A stretch of DNA of 64,000 bases from an uncultured Actinomycetes bacterium. GTDB lineage: Bacteria > Actinomycetota > Actinomycetes > Mycobacteriales > Nakamurellaceae. Shown one piece after another: positions 51,001 to 59,763 of the stretch. Every line of letters begins with the position of its first letter. The first letter of the stretch is position 1. The stretch lies in the NCBI GenBank assembly GCA_937926105.1, contig CALANS010000051.1, positions 216,601 through 280,600 of the forward strand, in the 5' to 3' direction. The translations under genes and the position numbers were made by a program. The notes beneath the pieces were generated by a model, which ran no database searches, had not been told where the DNA came from, and was given only the letters and a program-made list of their open reading frames with translations.

Positions 51001-54000
51001 ATGCCGGCACTCGCCCCGCCCGAGCCTCCGGTGGCGATGACGGTGCCGCCGGTGATGGTGACGTTCCCGCCGGCGGCGTGGACCGTATCGCCGCCGATTC
51101 CGGCGCCGTACTGGCCGCCGGTGGCCTCCAACTTCCCGGTGCTGGGTGAGCTGGAGTCCTCGATCGTCAGTGACGCGACAATCGACTCCACTATGGTTGC
51201 CACCTCGATGCCGGCCTTGCCATCGGGGGCCGTGACCTTCAGGGTGTGACCGTTCAGGTCGAGGGTGATCGCCTTGTTCGTCGTCACCGCCAGCGGCAGG
51301 TTGTCGCCTGCGCCGATCGTCACATCACAGTTCAGGGTGACGGTGCCGCCATCGGGGGCGCTGTTGAACGCGGCGGCGAAGGTGATGGGTGAGCAGGGCG
51401 GATTGGCGGTCCCCTGCACGGACCCGGCGTTGCAGGTTTCGCCGGCGGCGCTCGGGGTGCCCCGTTGGTCCGTTGTCGGGCAGAGCGTCACGGAACTGCT
51501 GCCGACCGTCACCGTCGTGCTCGCTGGGATCATGCCGACGGCAGGCGAATCCGGCATCGGGGCAACGGTTTCCGTCGGACCGCCGTTGTCGCCGAGCGAG
51601 TTCAGCGTGGCGACCAGACGCGTGCTGCCGGAGACGCTGTGGCTCGCCGTGTCAAGGCCGCACGAGTCGTCGTCAGAAATGTTGTAGCCGCCGTCGACGA
51701 CGACGCTGTTGTACTGAGGTGAGATGTCGCAGGAGCTTCCGCCCGTGGCCAGGACGCTGCCGGCGATCCGTACGTGTCCGATCGCGATGTGGATTGTGCC
51801 GTTCCCGGCTGCGCCCGTGCCGAAGAAGGTGGATGCGATCACCGTCACCGACCCGGGGCCGCGGGCGTCGATGGACCCGTACGGTGTGGTGGTTCCGCTG
51901 GCCGCGAACGTCGAATCCGTGACCGTGACCGGGCCGTCGCTCACGTTCTGGATTCCGTTGCCGCGCACCGGGTGAGCCGGGTCGTCGCTGAATGTCGATC
52001 CCGCGACCGACACCTTGCCGAGACCCCAGTTGACGATGCCGCCGCCGTAGCCTTGTGCGGATCCGTTGGACTCGAACGTCGAGTCGGTGACGTCGAGCGT
52101 ACCGTCGTGGACATTGACGATGCCGCCGCCGGGCGTCGACAGGTTGGTACTGCCGACGCTGCCCTTCACGGTCAGATCGGACACGGAGAGAGCCCCGGTG
52201 CCGGTGTAGTCCAGCACGATGGGCGCGTGCTGCTGTCCGTCGAGGGTGGCGTGGACGCCGTCGGCCGGTTCGATCGTCAACGAGTCCTGCGTGACGCTCC
52301 AGCCGGCGTCGGTGGTGAAGGTCGCGTCGGTGTCACCGGGGTCCGCTTCTAACATGACGGAGTCGCCCGAGTTCGCCAGCCCCAGCGCCTGTTCCAGGGT
52401 GCAGCCATTGGCCAGTTCGGTGACAACCGGACACGACGTCGGTTGATCTGCGCCGCCATTCGGATACGCGTGCAGCGTCGCTGTCGTCGACAGCCACTTC
52501 GCGTAGAGAGTCACAGTGACGGCACTGCCGGTACTGCTGTCGGTGCTGAGCACCGTGTCGTCGGCGACGGTGTTGCCGGTGCCGTCCGCCTCGGTGTTCC
52601 AGCCGTCGAACGCATATCCGGTCCGGGTCGCGGTCGGAAGGTCGTCGGTGCTGCGCCCGACGGATTTCAACGTCGGTCCGTCGAGGATGCTCCACGCCGT
52701 CTGCGATGCAGCCCAGTCGATTTCACCGCTCCTGGGGTCGAAGGAAAGCTGGTAGTGGTGGTTCTTGACTGTTTGATTGCTGCCGACGGTGACGGTATGC
52801 CAGATCGCGCCGGAGTTGTCGACGGTGCCTGTGCCGGCCAGGGTGCCACCGCTGCCGGTGTCCTTGATCGAGCCGTGGTTGTCGATCGTGCCGGTGTTGG
52901 TCAGCGTTCCGCCCTTGAGGTCGAGGGTGGCCTCGTCCGGCAGGGTCAGTATCCCGGCGCTGCTCACCTGCCCCAGGGCGGAGGAACTGCCGATGGCCGC
53001 GCCGGTGTTGGGGTTCCCCGAGATGGTGACGTCCGCCGCTGCCCCGATCGACACCAGACCGGGGGCGGGTGCCGGGCTGCCGGCGCCCTGCCCGCCGCTG
53101 CCGATGCCGGAACCGAAGGGGCTGCTGGCGGTGACGGTGCCACCGCTGATCGAGACGCGGCCGGCGTCGCCGTTGGACCCTCCACCGATGCCCGCGCCGG
53201 TGCCGGTGCTGCTGGCGGTGACGGTGCCACCGGAGATGGACACGTCACCGCCGTTGCCGCCGCTGTTTCCTCCGATGCCGGCGGCCTGGGCACCCCCGGT
53301 GGCTGTGACGGTGCCTCCGGTGATGACCACGCTGCCTGCGGTGCCGCCGCCGCCCCCGCCGCCGATGCCGGCGGCGAAGATGCTGCCGGTGGCGGTGACG
53401 GTTCCTCCGGTGATGGTGACGCGTCCCGGCGTGTTGACGGCGATGCCGGAACCGGAATTGCCGGCGCCGGTGGCCTTCAGGATCCCGCTGCCGGTGGTGC
53501 TGGTGTCCTCGATGGTGAGCTGTGCGGTGCCGACCGCGATACCGGGGAGTTCGCCCGGAGCGGTGACGTTCAGCGTGTGGCCGCTCAGGTCCAGGGTGAT
53601 GGATGTTCCGGCGGGAACCGTCAGGGGCAGGTTGTCGGCGGCGGTGATCGTGACGTCGCAGCCCAGCGTCACCGTGTGCTGGTCGGCGGCGCCGTTGAAC
53701 GCCTGCTGGAAGCTGGCCGCGTCACAGGTCGGTGCGTCGGACGTCCACTGGGCGTAGATCCGCTGGCCGGACACGGCGGTGCTGGTATGCGTATCGACGT
53801 CGGTGCCGGTGCCGTCGATGCCGGTGTTCCACCGGTCGAGCGTGTACCCGTCGCGGGTCGGCCAGGACGTGGGAAGGTCCGCCAACGCGCCGATCGTGTC
53901 GCCGAGGGTGGCCGCGTTGGCCGTGACCTGCTCCGGGGCGACGGCACCGTTGCCGTCCAGCGCCACCGTGCCGCTGTTGCCGCTGATGACCTGACCGGCA

Positions 54001-55031
54001 TCCGGCGCCCGGCCCGCGGCGCCCGCTGCGCCATCGTCTCCGCTGACCCCGGCCTGCCCGCTGGCGGTGCCGGCGGTGCCGCCGTCGCCGCCCTTGCCAC
54101 CCTGCCCGGCGGTGCCACCGGCACCGACCTGGAGGGTGGCGGTGGAACTCGACATCAGCCGGACTCCGCCGTTGTTGACCGCGACGTTGCCGTTGCCGCC
54201 GTTGCCGCCGACCCCGCCGCGGCCGCCGTCGCCGCCGTCGCCGTTGATGGTGGCGTCGCTGCCGTCCCCACCTGCGCCGCCGTCGCCGCCGGTTCCGCCG
54301 GCCCCGCCGGTGACGGTGGTCCCGGAGCCGGACAGCACCAGTGTGCCGCCGTTGTCGATTCCCAGGCCGCCCTGCCCGGCGTTCCCGCCGCCCGAACCGC
54401 CGCCGCCGGATTCGACGACGCCGGGCGCCGACGCGCCGTTGCTCCCCGGCATGCCGGCCGCGCCGTCGCCGCCCACCCCGCCGACGATGGTGGCGTTGGT
54501 GACGCCGGAGAGCACCAGCGTCCCGCTGTTCGTCACCGCCGCGGCGCCGGGTCCGCCGTTACCACCCATGCCGCCCATCACAGAGTCCGCGTCGACGGCG
54601 CCCTGGCCCCCGGCGCCGCCGGTGACCCGCAGGGTTCCGTTCTGCACTGTCAGGGTGCCTCGGTTGTCCAGACCTGGAACGCCTCCCATGCCGTCGAGTT
54701 GTGTCGCGTCCCCCGACGGTCCCGCGGCGCCCTCGATGGTCAGTGTCTTGCCGTCAAGGTCCAGGGTCAGGTTCGTGCCGGATTCCACGGTCAGGGCGTT
54801 GCCGCCGACGACGGTGAACGACTGCGTCAGCGTGTAGCTGCCACCGGCGGAGAATGCTGCGCGCAGCGTCTGCTCACTGTCGATGGAACCGGTTCCCGCC
54901 GATGCCGTCGCGGCGGGCGCCATCAGACCTAGCGTGACGAGCGCCACGGCGAACGTCATGCGGGCGCTGACGCCGACTCCCCACCGCCAGGAGGGGGCGG
55001 GCCTGGTGGACTGCATGGCGCGGTGCTTCAT
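48087..55031 (-). CDS. giant secreted beta-helix protein with InlB repeats and SLH domains
   Basis: A protein of about 2,314 residues. It has a signal peptide (SARMTFAVALVTLGLMAPAATASA) and a Gly/Asp-rich block (about 50-420; GGTGGDGGAGGDGSD-type). Two homologous halves follow (about 431-1210 and 1211-2127). Each half runs CDVTIxAxDNLPL...LDLxGHTL, Gly/Thr parallel-beta-helix repeats (ITGGTVTATG), an InlB-like repeat (RxGYxFDGWNTxADGTG...YAKW), a choice-of-anchor segment (CTLxQALGLA) and LGDNGGPTETVAPM. A third InlB-like repeat precedes the halves. Three SLH domains close the protein (FTDVPSTDPNCPYINW; FTDVPTSNPFCGAIAW; YADVPKDSEFCGAIAW), probably binding wall polymers. ATG 55031 is chosen for the signal peptide. 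Likely an adhesin or wall-associated fibre. Confidence 0.88.
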   Translation of the reverse strand: MKHRAMQSTRPAPSWRWGVGVSARMTFAVALVTLGLMAPAATASAGTGSIDSEQTLRAAFSAGGSYTLTQSFTVVGGNALTVESGTNLTLDLDGKTLTIEGAAGPSGDATQLDGMGGVPGLDNRGTLTVQNGTLRVTGGAGGQGAVDADSVMGGMGGNGGPGAAAVTNSGTLVLSGVTNATIVGGVGGDGAAGMPGSNGASAPGVVESGGGGSGGGNAGQGGLGIDNGGTLVLSGSGTTVTGGAGGTGGDGGAGGDGSDATINGDGGDGGRGGVGGNGGNGNVAVNNGGVRLMSSSTATLQVGAGGTAGQGGKGGDGGTAGTASGQAGVSGDDGAAGAAGRAPDAGQVISGNSGTVALDGNGAVAPEQVTANAATLGDTIGALADLPTSWPTRDGYTLDRWNTGIDGTGTDVDTHTSTAVSGQRIYAQWTSDAPTCDAASFQQAFNGAADQHTVTLGCDVTITAADNLPLTVPAGTSITLDLSGHTLNVTAPGELPGIAVGTAQLTIEDTSTTGSGILKATGAGNSGSGIAVNTPGRVTITGGTVTATGSIFAAGIGGGGGGGTAGSVVITGGTVTATGGAQAAGIGGNSGGNGGDVSISGGTVTASSTGTGAGIGGGSNGDAGRVSISGGTVTASSPFGSGIGSGGQGAGSPAPAPGLVSIGAAADVTISGNPNTGAAIGSSSALGQVSSAGILTLPDEATLDLKGGTLTNTGTIDNHGSIKDTGSGGTLAGTGTVDNSGAIWHTVTVGSNQTVKNHHYQLSFDPRSGEIDWAASQTAWSILDGPTLKSVGRSTDDLPTATRTGYAFDGWNTEADGTGNTVADDTVLSTDSSTGSAVTVTLYAKWLSTTATLHAYPNGGADQPTSCPVVTELANGCTLEQALGLANSGDSVMLEADPGDTDATFTTDAGWSVTQDSLTIEPADGVHATLDGQQHAPIVLDYTGTGALSVSDLTVKGSVGSTNLSTPGGGIVNVHDGTLDVTDSTFESNGSAQGYGGGIVNWGLGKVSVAGSTFSDDPAHPVRGNGIQNVSDGPVTVTDSTFAASGTTTPYGSIDARGPGSVTVIASTFFGTGAAGNGTIHIAIGHVRIAGSVLATGGSSCDISPQYNSVVVDGGYNISDDDSCGLDTASHSVSGSTRLVATLNSLGDNGGPTETVAPMPDSPAVGMIPASTTVTVGSSSVTLCPTTDQRGTPSAAGETCNAGSVQGTANPPCSPITFAAAFNSAPDGGTVTLNCDVTIGAGDNLPLAVTTNKAITLDLNGHTLKVTAPDGKAGIEVATIVESIVASLTIEDSSSPSTGKLEATGGQYGAGIGGDTVHAAGGNVTITGGTVIATGGSGGASAGIGGGAVAAPDGLTDGEGGTVTISGGTVTATGNGWGAGIGGTDSAGGGTASITGGTVTAIGGENGAGIGSAYGGLGVDLTIGSAADVTVAGADSIAIGGGRELGTVTTSGALRLPAEESIDLSDGTLTNNGTLTNAGSISGPGTLDGTGTIDNSGAITHTVTVGGDQAVTDHHYKLSFDAGDGSVDWAGATPWSIVDGPTLTSVGRTTADFPQATRAGYTLTGWNTKADGGGTAISDTATLSTDSSDGTAVPVTLFAQWRSTAPVTLYAYPHGGASSPAACDKAADLAGACTLGQALGLAASDDTVVLEADPGAGSTARFTTTTGWEVPQRSLKVKPGNGVTATLDGQGQAAYLLHYTGSGTLTVSDLTITGTIGGLESAAPGGGIVSDSGGSITVADGTFTDNTIGTVPHDTSSSSTTVGGGIVAMAPTGGGDAGSVTVTGSHFTDNTGSASQIAAWGGGILSYGPVHVTDSTFTGNSVTADVSFSVGGGIIALDGATVSGSTFTDNTTAGAVDAVAFGGGIVTLGGGASGPAAVVSTSTFTGNTTVGPDNPASGEQANGVTYGGGVVAAFGGGETMQVTASTFAHNDTTGGDATSGGGMVNTSIFGQGSGQATVSTSTFVDNAGPASNAGGIFSSGPVIVTASTFVEGTGVGITSTAPVRLVSSVLAGDGTGCVVQGETGTIYDGGFNIASDDSCGFAQSSSVASSAGLASLLNPLGDNGGPTETVAPMPGSPAVGMIPVGATPEAPGSTGTLCPATDQRGTASADGEACNAGAVQGSAPGVPACASDPFTDVPSTDPNCPYINWMVGRGITSGYPDRTYRPDYSVTRQTMAAFLYRLDHHGDQAPACDAAPFTDVPTSNPFCGAIAWLDEQGIAHGYGDGEFHPSQPVTMQTLAAFLYRLDHDGADAPPCTSAPYADVPKDSEFCGAIAWASDESILTGTDDHYQPLLVVTRGSVAPVLFRYDTVTTGA

Positions 55032-55348
55032 CGCGGCGGCGATCCCTTCGCTGGCGGATAGGTAGCACCTCACGCTGGCACGGCGGGTGGCCGGCGCTGT
55101 CACCAACCGGTCACCGTCGGTGGGCTCCGGTCCGGCAGGGGTGCGTGGGAGGGCAGGGCCGGCCGGCTGTGCCCGGGAGGACGTCACCGGCTCCGGCAGG
55201 GGTGCGTGGGAGGGCAGGGCGAGTATCCGAGGGCTTGGCGGCCAGCGCCTGCGCCGCGGCATTCGCCGGTTCGGGCCCGAGGTCCCAGATGCACGGGACC
55301 CCGCCGGACCGGCCGGTGAAGGCGCAGGTCAGGCGGGGTCTCATCGCG

Positions 55349-55434
55349 CGGAGGATGGGGGATTCGAACCCCCGAGGGCTGTTAACCCAACCCGCTTTCC
55401 AAGCGAGCGCCATAGGCCACTAGGCGAATCCTCC
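55349..55434 (-). tRNA. tRNA-Ser (anticodon GGA)
   Basis: The minus strand folds as a class II tRNA of 86 bases. The acceptor arms are GGAGGAT (55434-55428) and ATCCTCC (55356-55350) with discriminator G at 55349. The anticodon loop is TTGGAAA, the variable arm is long as expected for serine, and the T arm is GGGGGTTCGAATCCCCC. The anticodon GGA reads UCC/UCU codons. Its place next to ffs and dnaX is conserved in actinobacteria. Confidence 0.96.
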
Positions 55435-55498
55435 GCCGATGAGTGTACCGGGCGCCGAGGAGTGCCTCGGCCGCTCGCCTGGTTCGCTAGAGTGGTGC

Positions 55499-55586
55499 GC
55501 GGACCCCCGCGGCGTCCATCTCCTCAACCCCCCCAGGGCCGGAAGGCAGCAAGGGTCCGGGAGCTCTGACGGGTGCGGGGGTCCGC
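55499..55586 (+). ncRNA. ffs: signal recognition particle RNA (4.5S type)
   Basis: The terminal arms GCGGACCCCCGC and GCGGGGGTCCGC pair, and the apical domain contains the invariant Ffh-binding motif CAGGGCCGGAAGGCAGCAAG. This is a compact bacterial 4.5S RNA of about 88 bases, the scaffold for Ffh in membrane-protein targeting. A TAGAGT -10 lies at 55488-55493, close upstream; no strong -35 is seen. Confidence 0.96.
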
Positions 55587-55633
55587 TGCATCCTCCGGAT
55601 GCGGCGCCGCCGGGCCGGTGTTGGTGCCGATGC

Positions 55634-56710
55634 TCAGCCGGGCCGGACGATGCAGCGGAAGCCGATGTGCGACATCCCGGAGTCGACCTGCTGCGCCTGC
55701 CGGCCGGCGGGCCGATAGCGCTGGCAGTAGTTCTCCGCGCACAGGTGCGACCCGCCCTTGATCACCCGGCGGGGGAGGTGCGCGCCGCCGGGCTCGTCCT
55801 GGTCGTAGCTGCCCTCGGGGGTCTCGATGCTCGGATTGGTCTGGATCCCGGAGTGGGTCTGGATGCTCGGATGGGCCGCCAGCGCAGCGACGCGCCCGCC
55901 GGGTCCGCAGCAGGAGTGCCCCGGGGCACCGTCACCGCTGGACACACCGTCGCTGTTGCGAGCGCCGGCTGCGTGCGACGGCCGGTAGAAATCGCTCGTC
56001 CACTCCCACACGTTGCCGGTGACGTCGTACAGCCCGTACCCGTTCGGCGGATAGGACCGCACCGGACTGGTGCGCCGCTCGCCGGCCGGTTTGAGGTTCT
56101 GCCAGGGGAACTCGCCCAGCCAGGTGTTCGCCAGCCGCCTGCCGCCGGGAGAGAACTCGTCCCCCCAGGCGTAACGGGCCCCGTCCAGACCGCCGCGCGC
56201 CGCGAACTCCCACTCCGCCTCCGTCGGCAGCGCCTTGCCGGCCCACGCCGCGTACGCCGCCACATCCTGCCAGGCCACGTGCGTGACGGGATGCAGTTCC
56301 CGGCCGGTCACCGACGACCGAGGCCCCTCCGGGTGCCGCCAACTGGCGCCGGGTATGTACCGCCACCATGCCCGCCAGTCCGTCAGATCCACCGGGCCGG
56401 CTGTCGCCGTGAACACCAGCGAGCCGGCGACCAGCAGCGCCGGATCCAGGTCCGGGTAGTCGGCTGGGCTCGGTGGCCGCTCGGCGACGGTCAGGTAGCC
56501 GGTGGCCTTGGTGAACCGGGTGAACTGGGCGACCGTGACCGGGCTCGCGTCCGCCCAGAACCCGTCGACCCGCACCCGATGCTGGGGGTGCTCCTCGGGG
56601 TAGTCGTCGATGGTGGAACCCATCAGGAAGGTCCCACCGGGGATCCAGGCCATGCCCGGGGCAGGGGCCGGATCGGCGCTCGGGGGCCTTGTCGTCGGGG
56701 TGGCTGTCAT
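55634..56710 (-). CDS. formylglycine-generating-enzyme-family protein (SUMF1/EgtB-like fold)
   Basis: A 358-residue FGE-sulfatase-fold protein. The opening MAWIPGGTFLMGS, HPVTHVAWQDVAAYAAWAGKALPTEAEWEFAARGG, NGYGLYDVTGNVWEWTSDFY and GMSHIGFRC are diagnostic. The copper-binding catalytic cysteine pair is C324-x4-C329 (HLCAENYC), as in true FGEs that convert Cys to formylglycine in sulfatases. An extra segment has SCCGPGG and a short SIQTxxGIQTxPSIET repeat. ATG 56710 is chosen although the frame stays open far upstream over dnaX. No sulfatase gene is in the window. Confidence 0.9.
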   Translation of the reverse strand: MTATPTTRPPSADPAPAPGMAWIPGGTFLMGSTIDDYPEEHPQHRVRVDGFWADASPVTVAQFTRFTKATGYLTVAERPPSPADYPDLDPALLVAGSLVFTATAGPVDLTDWRAWWRYIPGASWRHPEGPRSSVTGRELHPVTHVAWQDVAAYAAWAGKALPTEAEWEFAARGGLDGARYAWGDEFSPGGRRLANTWLGEFPWQNLKPAGERRTSPVRSYPPNGYGLYDVTGNVWEWTSDFYRPSHAAGARNSDGVSSGDGAPGHSCCGPGGRVAALAAHPSIQTHSGIQTNPSIETPEGSYDQDEPGGAHLPRRVIKGGSHLCAENYCQRYRPAGRQAQQVDSGMSHIGFRCIVRPG

Positions 56711-56794
56711 GTCCGCACTGTAGGAGCCCGGCGGCTCGGGGGCTGCGCTCGGCCGCCCTCGCCGGGTGTCGTGCGCACCACGTACCCTCGCTTC

Positions 56795-58975
56795 GTGGCG
56801 TTGGCTCTGTACCGCAAGTACCGCCCGGCGACGTTCGCCGAGGTGGTCGGGCAGGAGCACGTCACCGAGCCGCTGCGCACCGCGCTGGCCGCCGGCCGGA
56901 TCAACCACGCCTACCTGTTCTCCGGGCCGCGAGGTTGCGGCAAGACGTCCAGCGCTCGGATCCTGGCCCGGTCGCTGAACTGCGAAAAGGGCCCCACCCC
57001 GGATCCGTGCGGGGTGTGCGCCTCGTGCCTGGCGTTGGCCCCGGAGGGTCCCGGCTCGCTGGACGTGGTCGAGCTGGACGCGGCCAGCCACGGCGGGGTG
57101 GACGACACCCGCGAGCTGCGCGATCGTGCCTTCTACATGCCCGCCGAATCGCGCTACCGGGTGTTCATCATCGACGAGGCGCATATGGTCACCAGCCAGG
57201 GCTTCAACGCCCTGCTGAAGATCGTGGAGGAGCCGCCCGAGCACCTGGTGTTCATCTTCGCCACCACGGAGCCGGACAAGGTGTTGCCCACCATCCGGTC
57301 CCGGACCCACCACTATCCGTTCCGGCTGTTGCCCCCGGCGACACTGCGTGCCCTGCTGGAGCGGCTGTGCGGTGAGGAGGGCGTGGCGGTGGAGGCCGCG
57401 GTCTTCCCCTTGGTGGTGCGGGCGGGCGCCGGATCGGCGCGCGACTCGTTGAGCGTGATGGACCAGTTGTTGGCCGGGGCCGGGCCGGACGGGGTCACCT
57501 ACGCCAGTGCGGTCGCCCTGCTGGGGGTGACGGATGCCGCCCTGCTGGACGAGATGGTGGATGCGCTGGCCGCGTCGGATGGCGCCAGCGTGTTCGCGGC
57601 GGTGGATCGGGTCGCGGAGGCGGGGCACGATCCGCGGCGGTTCGGCGTCGACCTGCTGCAACGACTGCGCGACCTGGTGATCCTGCAGGCGGTGCCGGAC
57701 GCAGCGGCCAAGGGCCTGATCGACGCGCCGGAGGACCAGTTGGCGGCCATGGCGGCGCAGGCCGAGCGGCTGCCCACCGCCACGCTGACCCGGTTTGCCG
57801 AGGTCCTGCACACCGGGCTCACCGACATGCGCGGCACCACGTCGCCGCGGCTGGTGCTGGAGCTGCTGTGCGCGCGCATGTTGCTGCCTGCGGCCTCGCT
57901 GTCGGACGGGGCGTTGTTGCAGCGGTTGGAGCGCCTGGAGCGCCGGATGGACATCGCGGGTGGGTCGTCCAGCGATGCCGACCATTCGGACGGGGTCGGC
58001 GCCTCCGCCGGTGACGGGGCCTCCCGCGGTGGCGCGGAGTCCCGGACGGTGGGGCGGGCCGGCGGACGGCCGGCGGAGGTCCCGTCTGATCGGCCCGGGG
58101 CTGCGGAGCGCCCGGCGACGTCCGACCGACTACCGTCGTCGGAACGAACCGAGGCGCCCAGGCGGCGTGGCGGCCCGGAGCGCGCGGAAACGGCCCGACC
58201 CGAGAAATCCGCGACCGGTGCGCCGCCGCCCTCGATGCCCCGCGACGACCTGGGGCTCCCCGCGCCGCCGGTGCTGTCCTCGGACCGGCCGTCCGGGAGT
58301 GCGCGGGCCGAATCCGACGCGTCGGGCGGATCACCCGACAGGACTCCGGTCGTGAGCCGAGCCGAGGAGCCGGGCGGTGGCGCCCCCGCGGCACCGCCCT
58401 CGGGGATGCCGCGGACCGATGTCGGCGCCGCCGACGTCCGCCGGGTGTGGACCGAGATCCTGGCCGCGGCGAAACGGCAGCGCCGCACTACCCAGGTGCT
58501 ACTCGAGTCGGCCACGGTTGCGGGGGTCGACGCCGGGGTCCTGTCGCTGACGATGCCGTCACCGGCGCTGGCCCGCCGGGTCGCCGAACCGGGCAACACC
58601 GACGTGCTGCGTGCCGCGCTCCACGAGGTGCTCGGCGTCGATTGGCGAGTGCGGTGCGAGGCCGGCGACCCCGGAGCCGCACGGGGCGTCACCGGTGATG
58701 CGCGACCGGAGCCCGGATCGCCGCCGCGGGCGGCTGCCGACCACGGTGGGGCGCCGTCCGGCGGGGGCCAGCGGTCGCAGCCCGACACCGCCGACGCGGC
58801 CGTCCCGGCTAACGACCCGGGCAACGATCAGGACGCAGACCCCGACGAAGGGGTCGACCTGGACGGCGACTTCGACCCGGACGCAACGGTCGTGGCGTCG
58901 CGCGACCCGGAGCAGGCCGCGATCGAACTGCTCGCCGACCGGCTCGGTGCGCGGCGGTTGGATCCGGAGAACTGA
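56795..58975 (+). CDS. dnaX: DNA polymerase III subunit gamma/tau
   Basis: A 726-residue clamp-loader subunit. Walker A is GPRGCGKTS (Lys50), zinc cysteines are C63 and C72/C75/C78 (LNCEKG...CGVCASC), Walker B is FIIDEAHM and sensor I is FATTEPDKV. After the ATPase and collar domains (to about residue 380) comes a disordered Pro/Ala/Arg/Gly region of about 180 residues. A final domain (VRRVWTEILAAAKRQRRTTQVLLESA) and an acidic tail follow. GTG 56795 gives the family start ALYRKYRP. I see no slippery A-tract, so probably only full-length tau is made. Confidence 0.95.
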   Translation: MALALYRKYRPATFAEVVGQEHVTEPLRTALAAGRINHAYLFSGPRGCGKTSSARILARSLNCEKGPTPDPCGVCASCLALAPEGPGSLDVVELDAASHGGVDDTRELRDRAFYMPAESRYRVFIIDEAHMVTSQGFNALLKIVEEPPEHLVFIFATTEPDKVLPTIRSRTHHYPFRLLPPATLRALLERLCGEEGVAVEAAVFPLVVRAGAGSARDSLSVMDQLLAGAGPDGVTYASAVALLGVTDAALLDEMVDALAASDGASVFAAVDRVAEAGHDPRRFGVDLLQRLRDLVILQAVPDAAAKGLIDAPEDQLAAMAAQAERLPTATLTRFAEVLHTGLTDMRGTTSPRLVLELLCARMLLPAASLSDGALLQRLERLERRMDIAGGSSSDADHSDGVGASAGDGASRGGAESRTVGRAGGRPAEVPSDRPGAAERPATSDRLPSSERTEAPRRRGGPERAETARPEKSATGAPPPSMPRDDLGLPAPPVLSSDRPSGSARAESDASGGSPDRTPVVSRAEEPGGGAPAAPPSGMPRTDVGAADVRRVWTEILAAAKRQRRTTQVLLESATVAGVDAGVLSLTMPSPALARRVAEPGNTDVLRAALHEVLGVDWRVRCEAGDPGAARGVTGDARPEPGSPPRAAADHGGAPSGGGQRSQPDTADAAVPANDPGNDQDADPDEGVDLDGDFDPDATVVASRDPEQAAIELLADRLGARRLDPEN

Positions 58976-59006
58976 CCGGGCCACCGGCTGCCCGCCCGTG
59001 ATCCCC

Positions 59007-59339
59007 TCAGGTCAACACCGAGACGAGCGCGATGATGGCCGGAAGCACCGACAGGGCGGCCAATACCCGCACGTGCGCGATGGAGGTCACCGGCCGGCCG
59101 TCCCGCACGGCCGCGTTGATCCGCCGGTAGCGGCGGCTCGCGAACAGAAAGCAGCCGAACGCCACCAGCAGCATCAGCAGCGACGGCACGTGACGGGCCA
59201 GCGAGCCGCCCTGGGTGTGCACCAGCAGCGCGGCGTTGGCCGCCAGGGCCAACCCCGTCCGGTTCCAGGACAGCCTGGTCCGCTCGGACTGCCCACCCGG
59301 GTCGACGATCGCCCGGCCCGACACCGTCGGCTCCGTCAC
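59007..59339 (-). CDS. DUF202 membrane protein
   Basis: A 110-residue protein with three predicted helices and the DUF202 N-terminal motif (ERTRLSWNRTGLALAANAALLV, where the family has NERTxLAWxRT). Function of the family is unknown; eukaryotic relatives lie in vacuolar transporter chaperones. It lies 25 bases after another DUF202 gene, and both follow an FGE-like gene, forming a three-gene unit. Confidence 0.85.
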   Translation of the reverse strand: MTEPTVSGRAIVDPGGQSERTRLSWNRTGLALAANAALLVHTQGGSLARHVPSLLMLLVAFGCFLFASRRYRRINAAVRDGRPVTSIAHVRVLAALSVLPAIIALVSVLT

Positions 59340-59364
59340 GATCGATCCCTGGCCGCCGGACCGG

Positions 59365-59763
59365 TCATGGGGTGGACTCCGTGACCAGCAACACGATGAG
59401 CACCACCAGCGCGACGATCGCCACTCCGTAGCCGAGCAGCACGGCGAGCTTATTCGGCGGCAGCGCGGAGCCCTGCCGCATGGCGCGCTCGGCCGTCCAC
59501 CATCGGTGATGGGCGGCAGCGGCGATCACCCCGGAGATCACGATCAGCGCCACGCCCACGGCCAGTCGCGCCGCCCTCGGCCCCAGATCCGGCGCCAGCT
59601 GGACCACCGCGACGCCACCGGCCAGCAGCGCCAGCGAGGTGCGGATCCACGCCAGAAAGGTGCGCTCGTTAGCCAGCGAGAACCGGTAGTCGGGATCGCT
59701 GCCGACGTCGCGCAAGCGAGGTCGGCGACGCGACGCGTCGGTGGCCTCGGGACGCTTAGGCAT
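59365..59763 (-). CDS. DUF202 membrane protein
   Basis: A 132-residue protein with the canonical DUF202 motif (SLANERTFLAWIRTSLALLAGG) and three helices, ending VAIVALVVLIVLLVTESTP. ATG 59763 overlaps the end of the FGE-like gene by eight bases, which indicates co-translation. The first 35 residues are polar and cytoplasmic. Confidence 0.87.
   Translation of the reverse strand: MPKRPEATDASRRRPRLRDVGSDPDYRFSLANERTFLAWIRTSLALLAGGVAVVQLAPDLGPRAARLAVGVALIVISGVIAAAAHHRWWTAERAMRQGSALPPNKLAVLLGYGVAIVALVVLIVLLVTESTP

Noticed and set aside
48087..54932. Long plus-strand open frames over the giant surface protein
   Set aside because: Repetitive Gly/Thr codons leave the complement open; the minus strand has the signal peptide, InlB and SLH domains.
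55349..55434. tRNA-Ser as an integration site of a mobile element
   Set aside because: No integrase or repeated tRNA end is nearby, and the flanking core genes are in their conserved order.
56795..58975. Programmed frameshift in dnaX
   Set aside because: No A- or T-rich slippery heptamer is visible at the domain boundary in this GC-rich gene.
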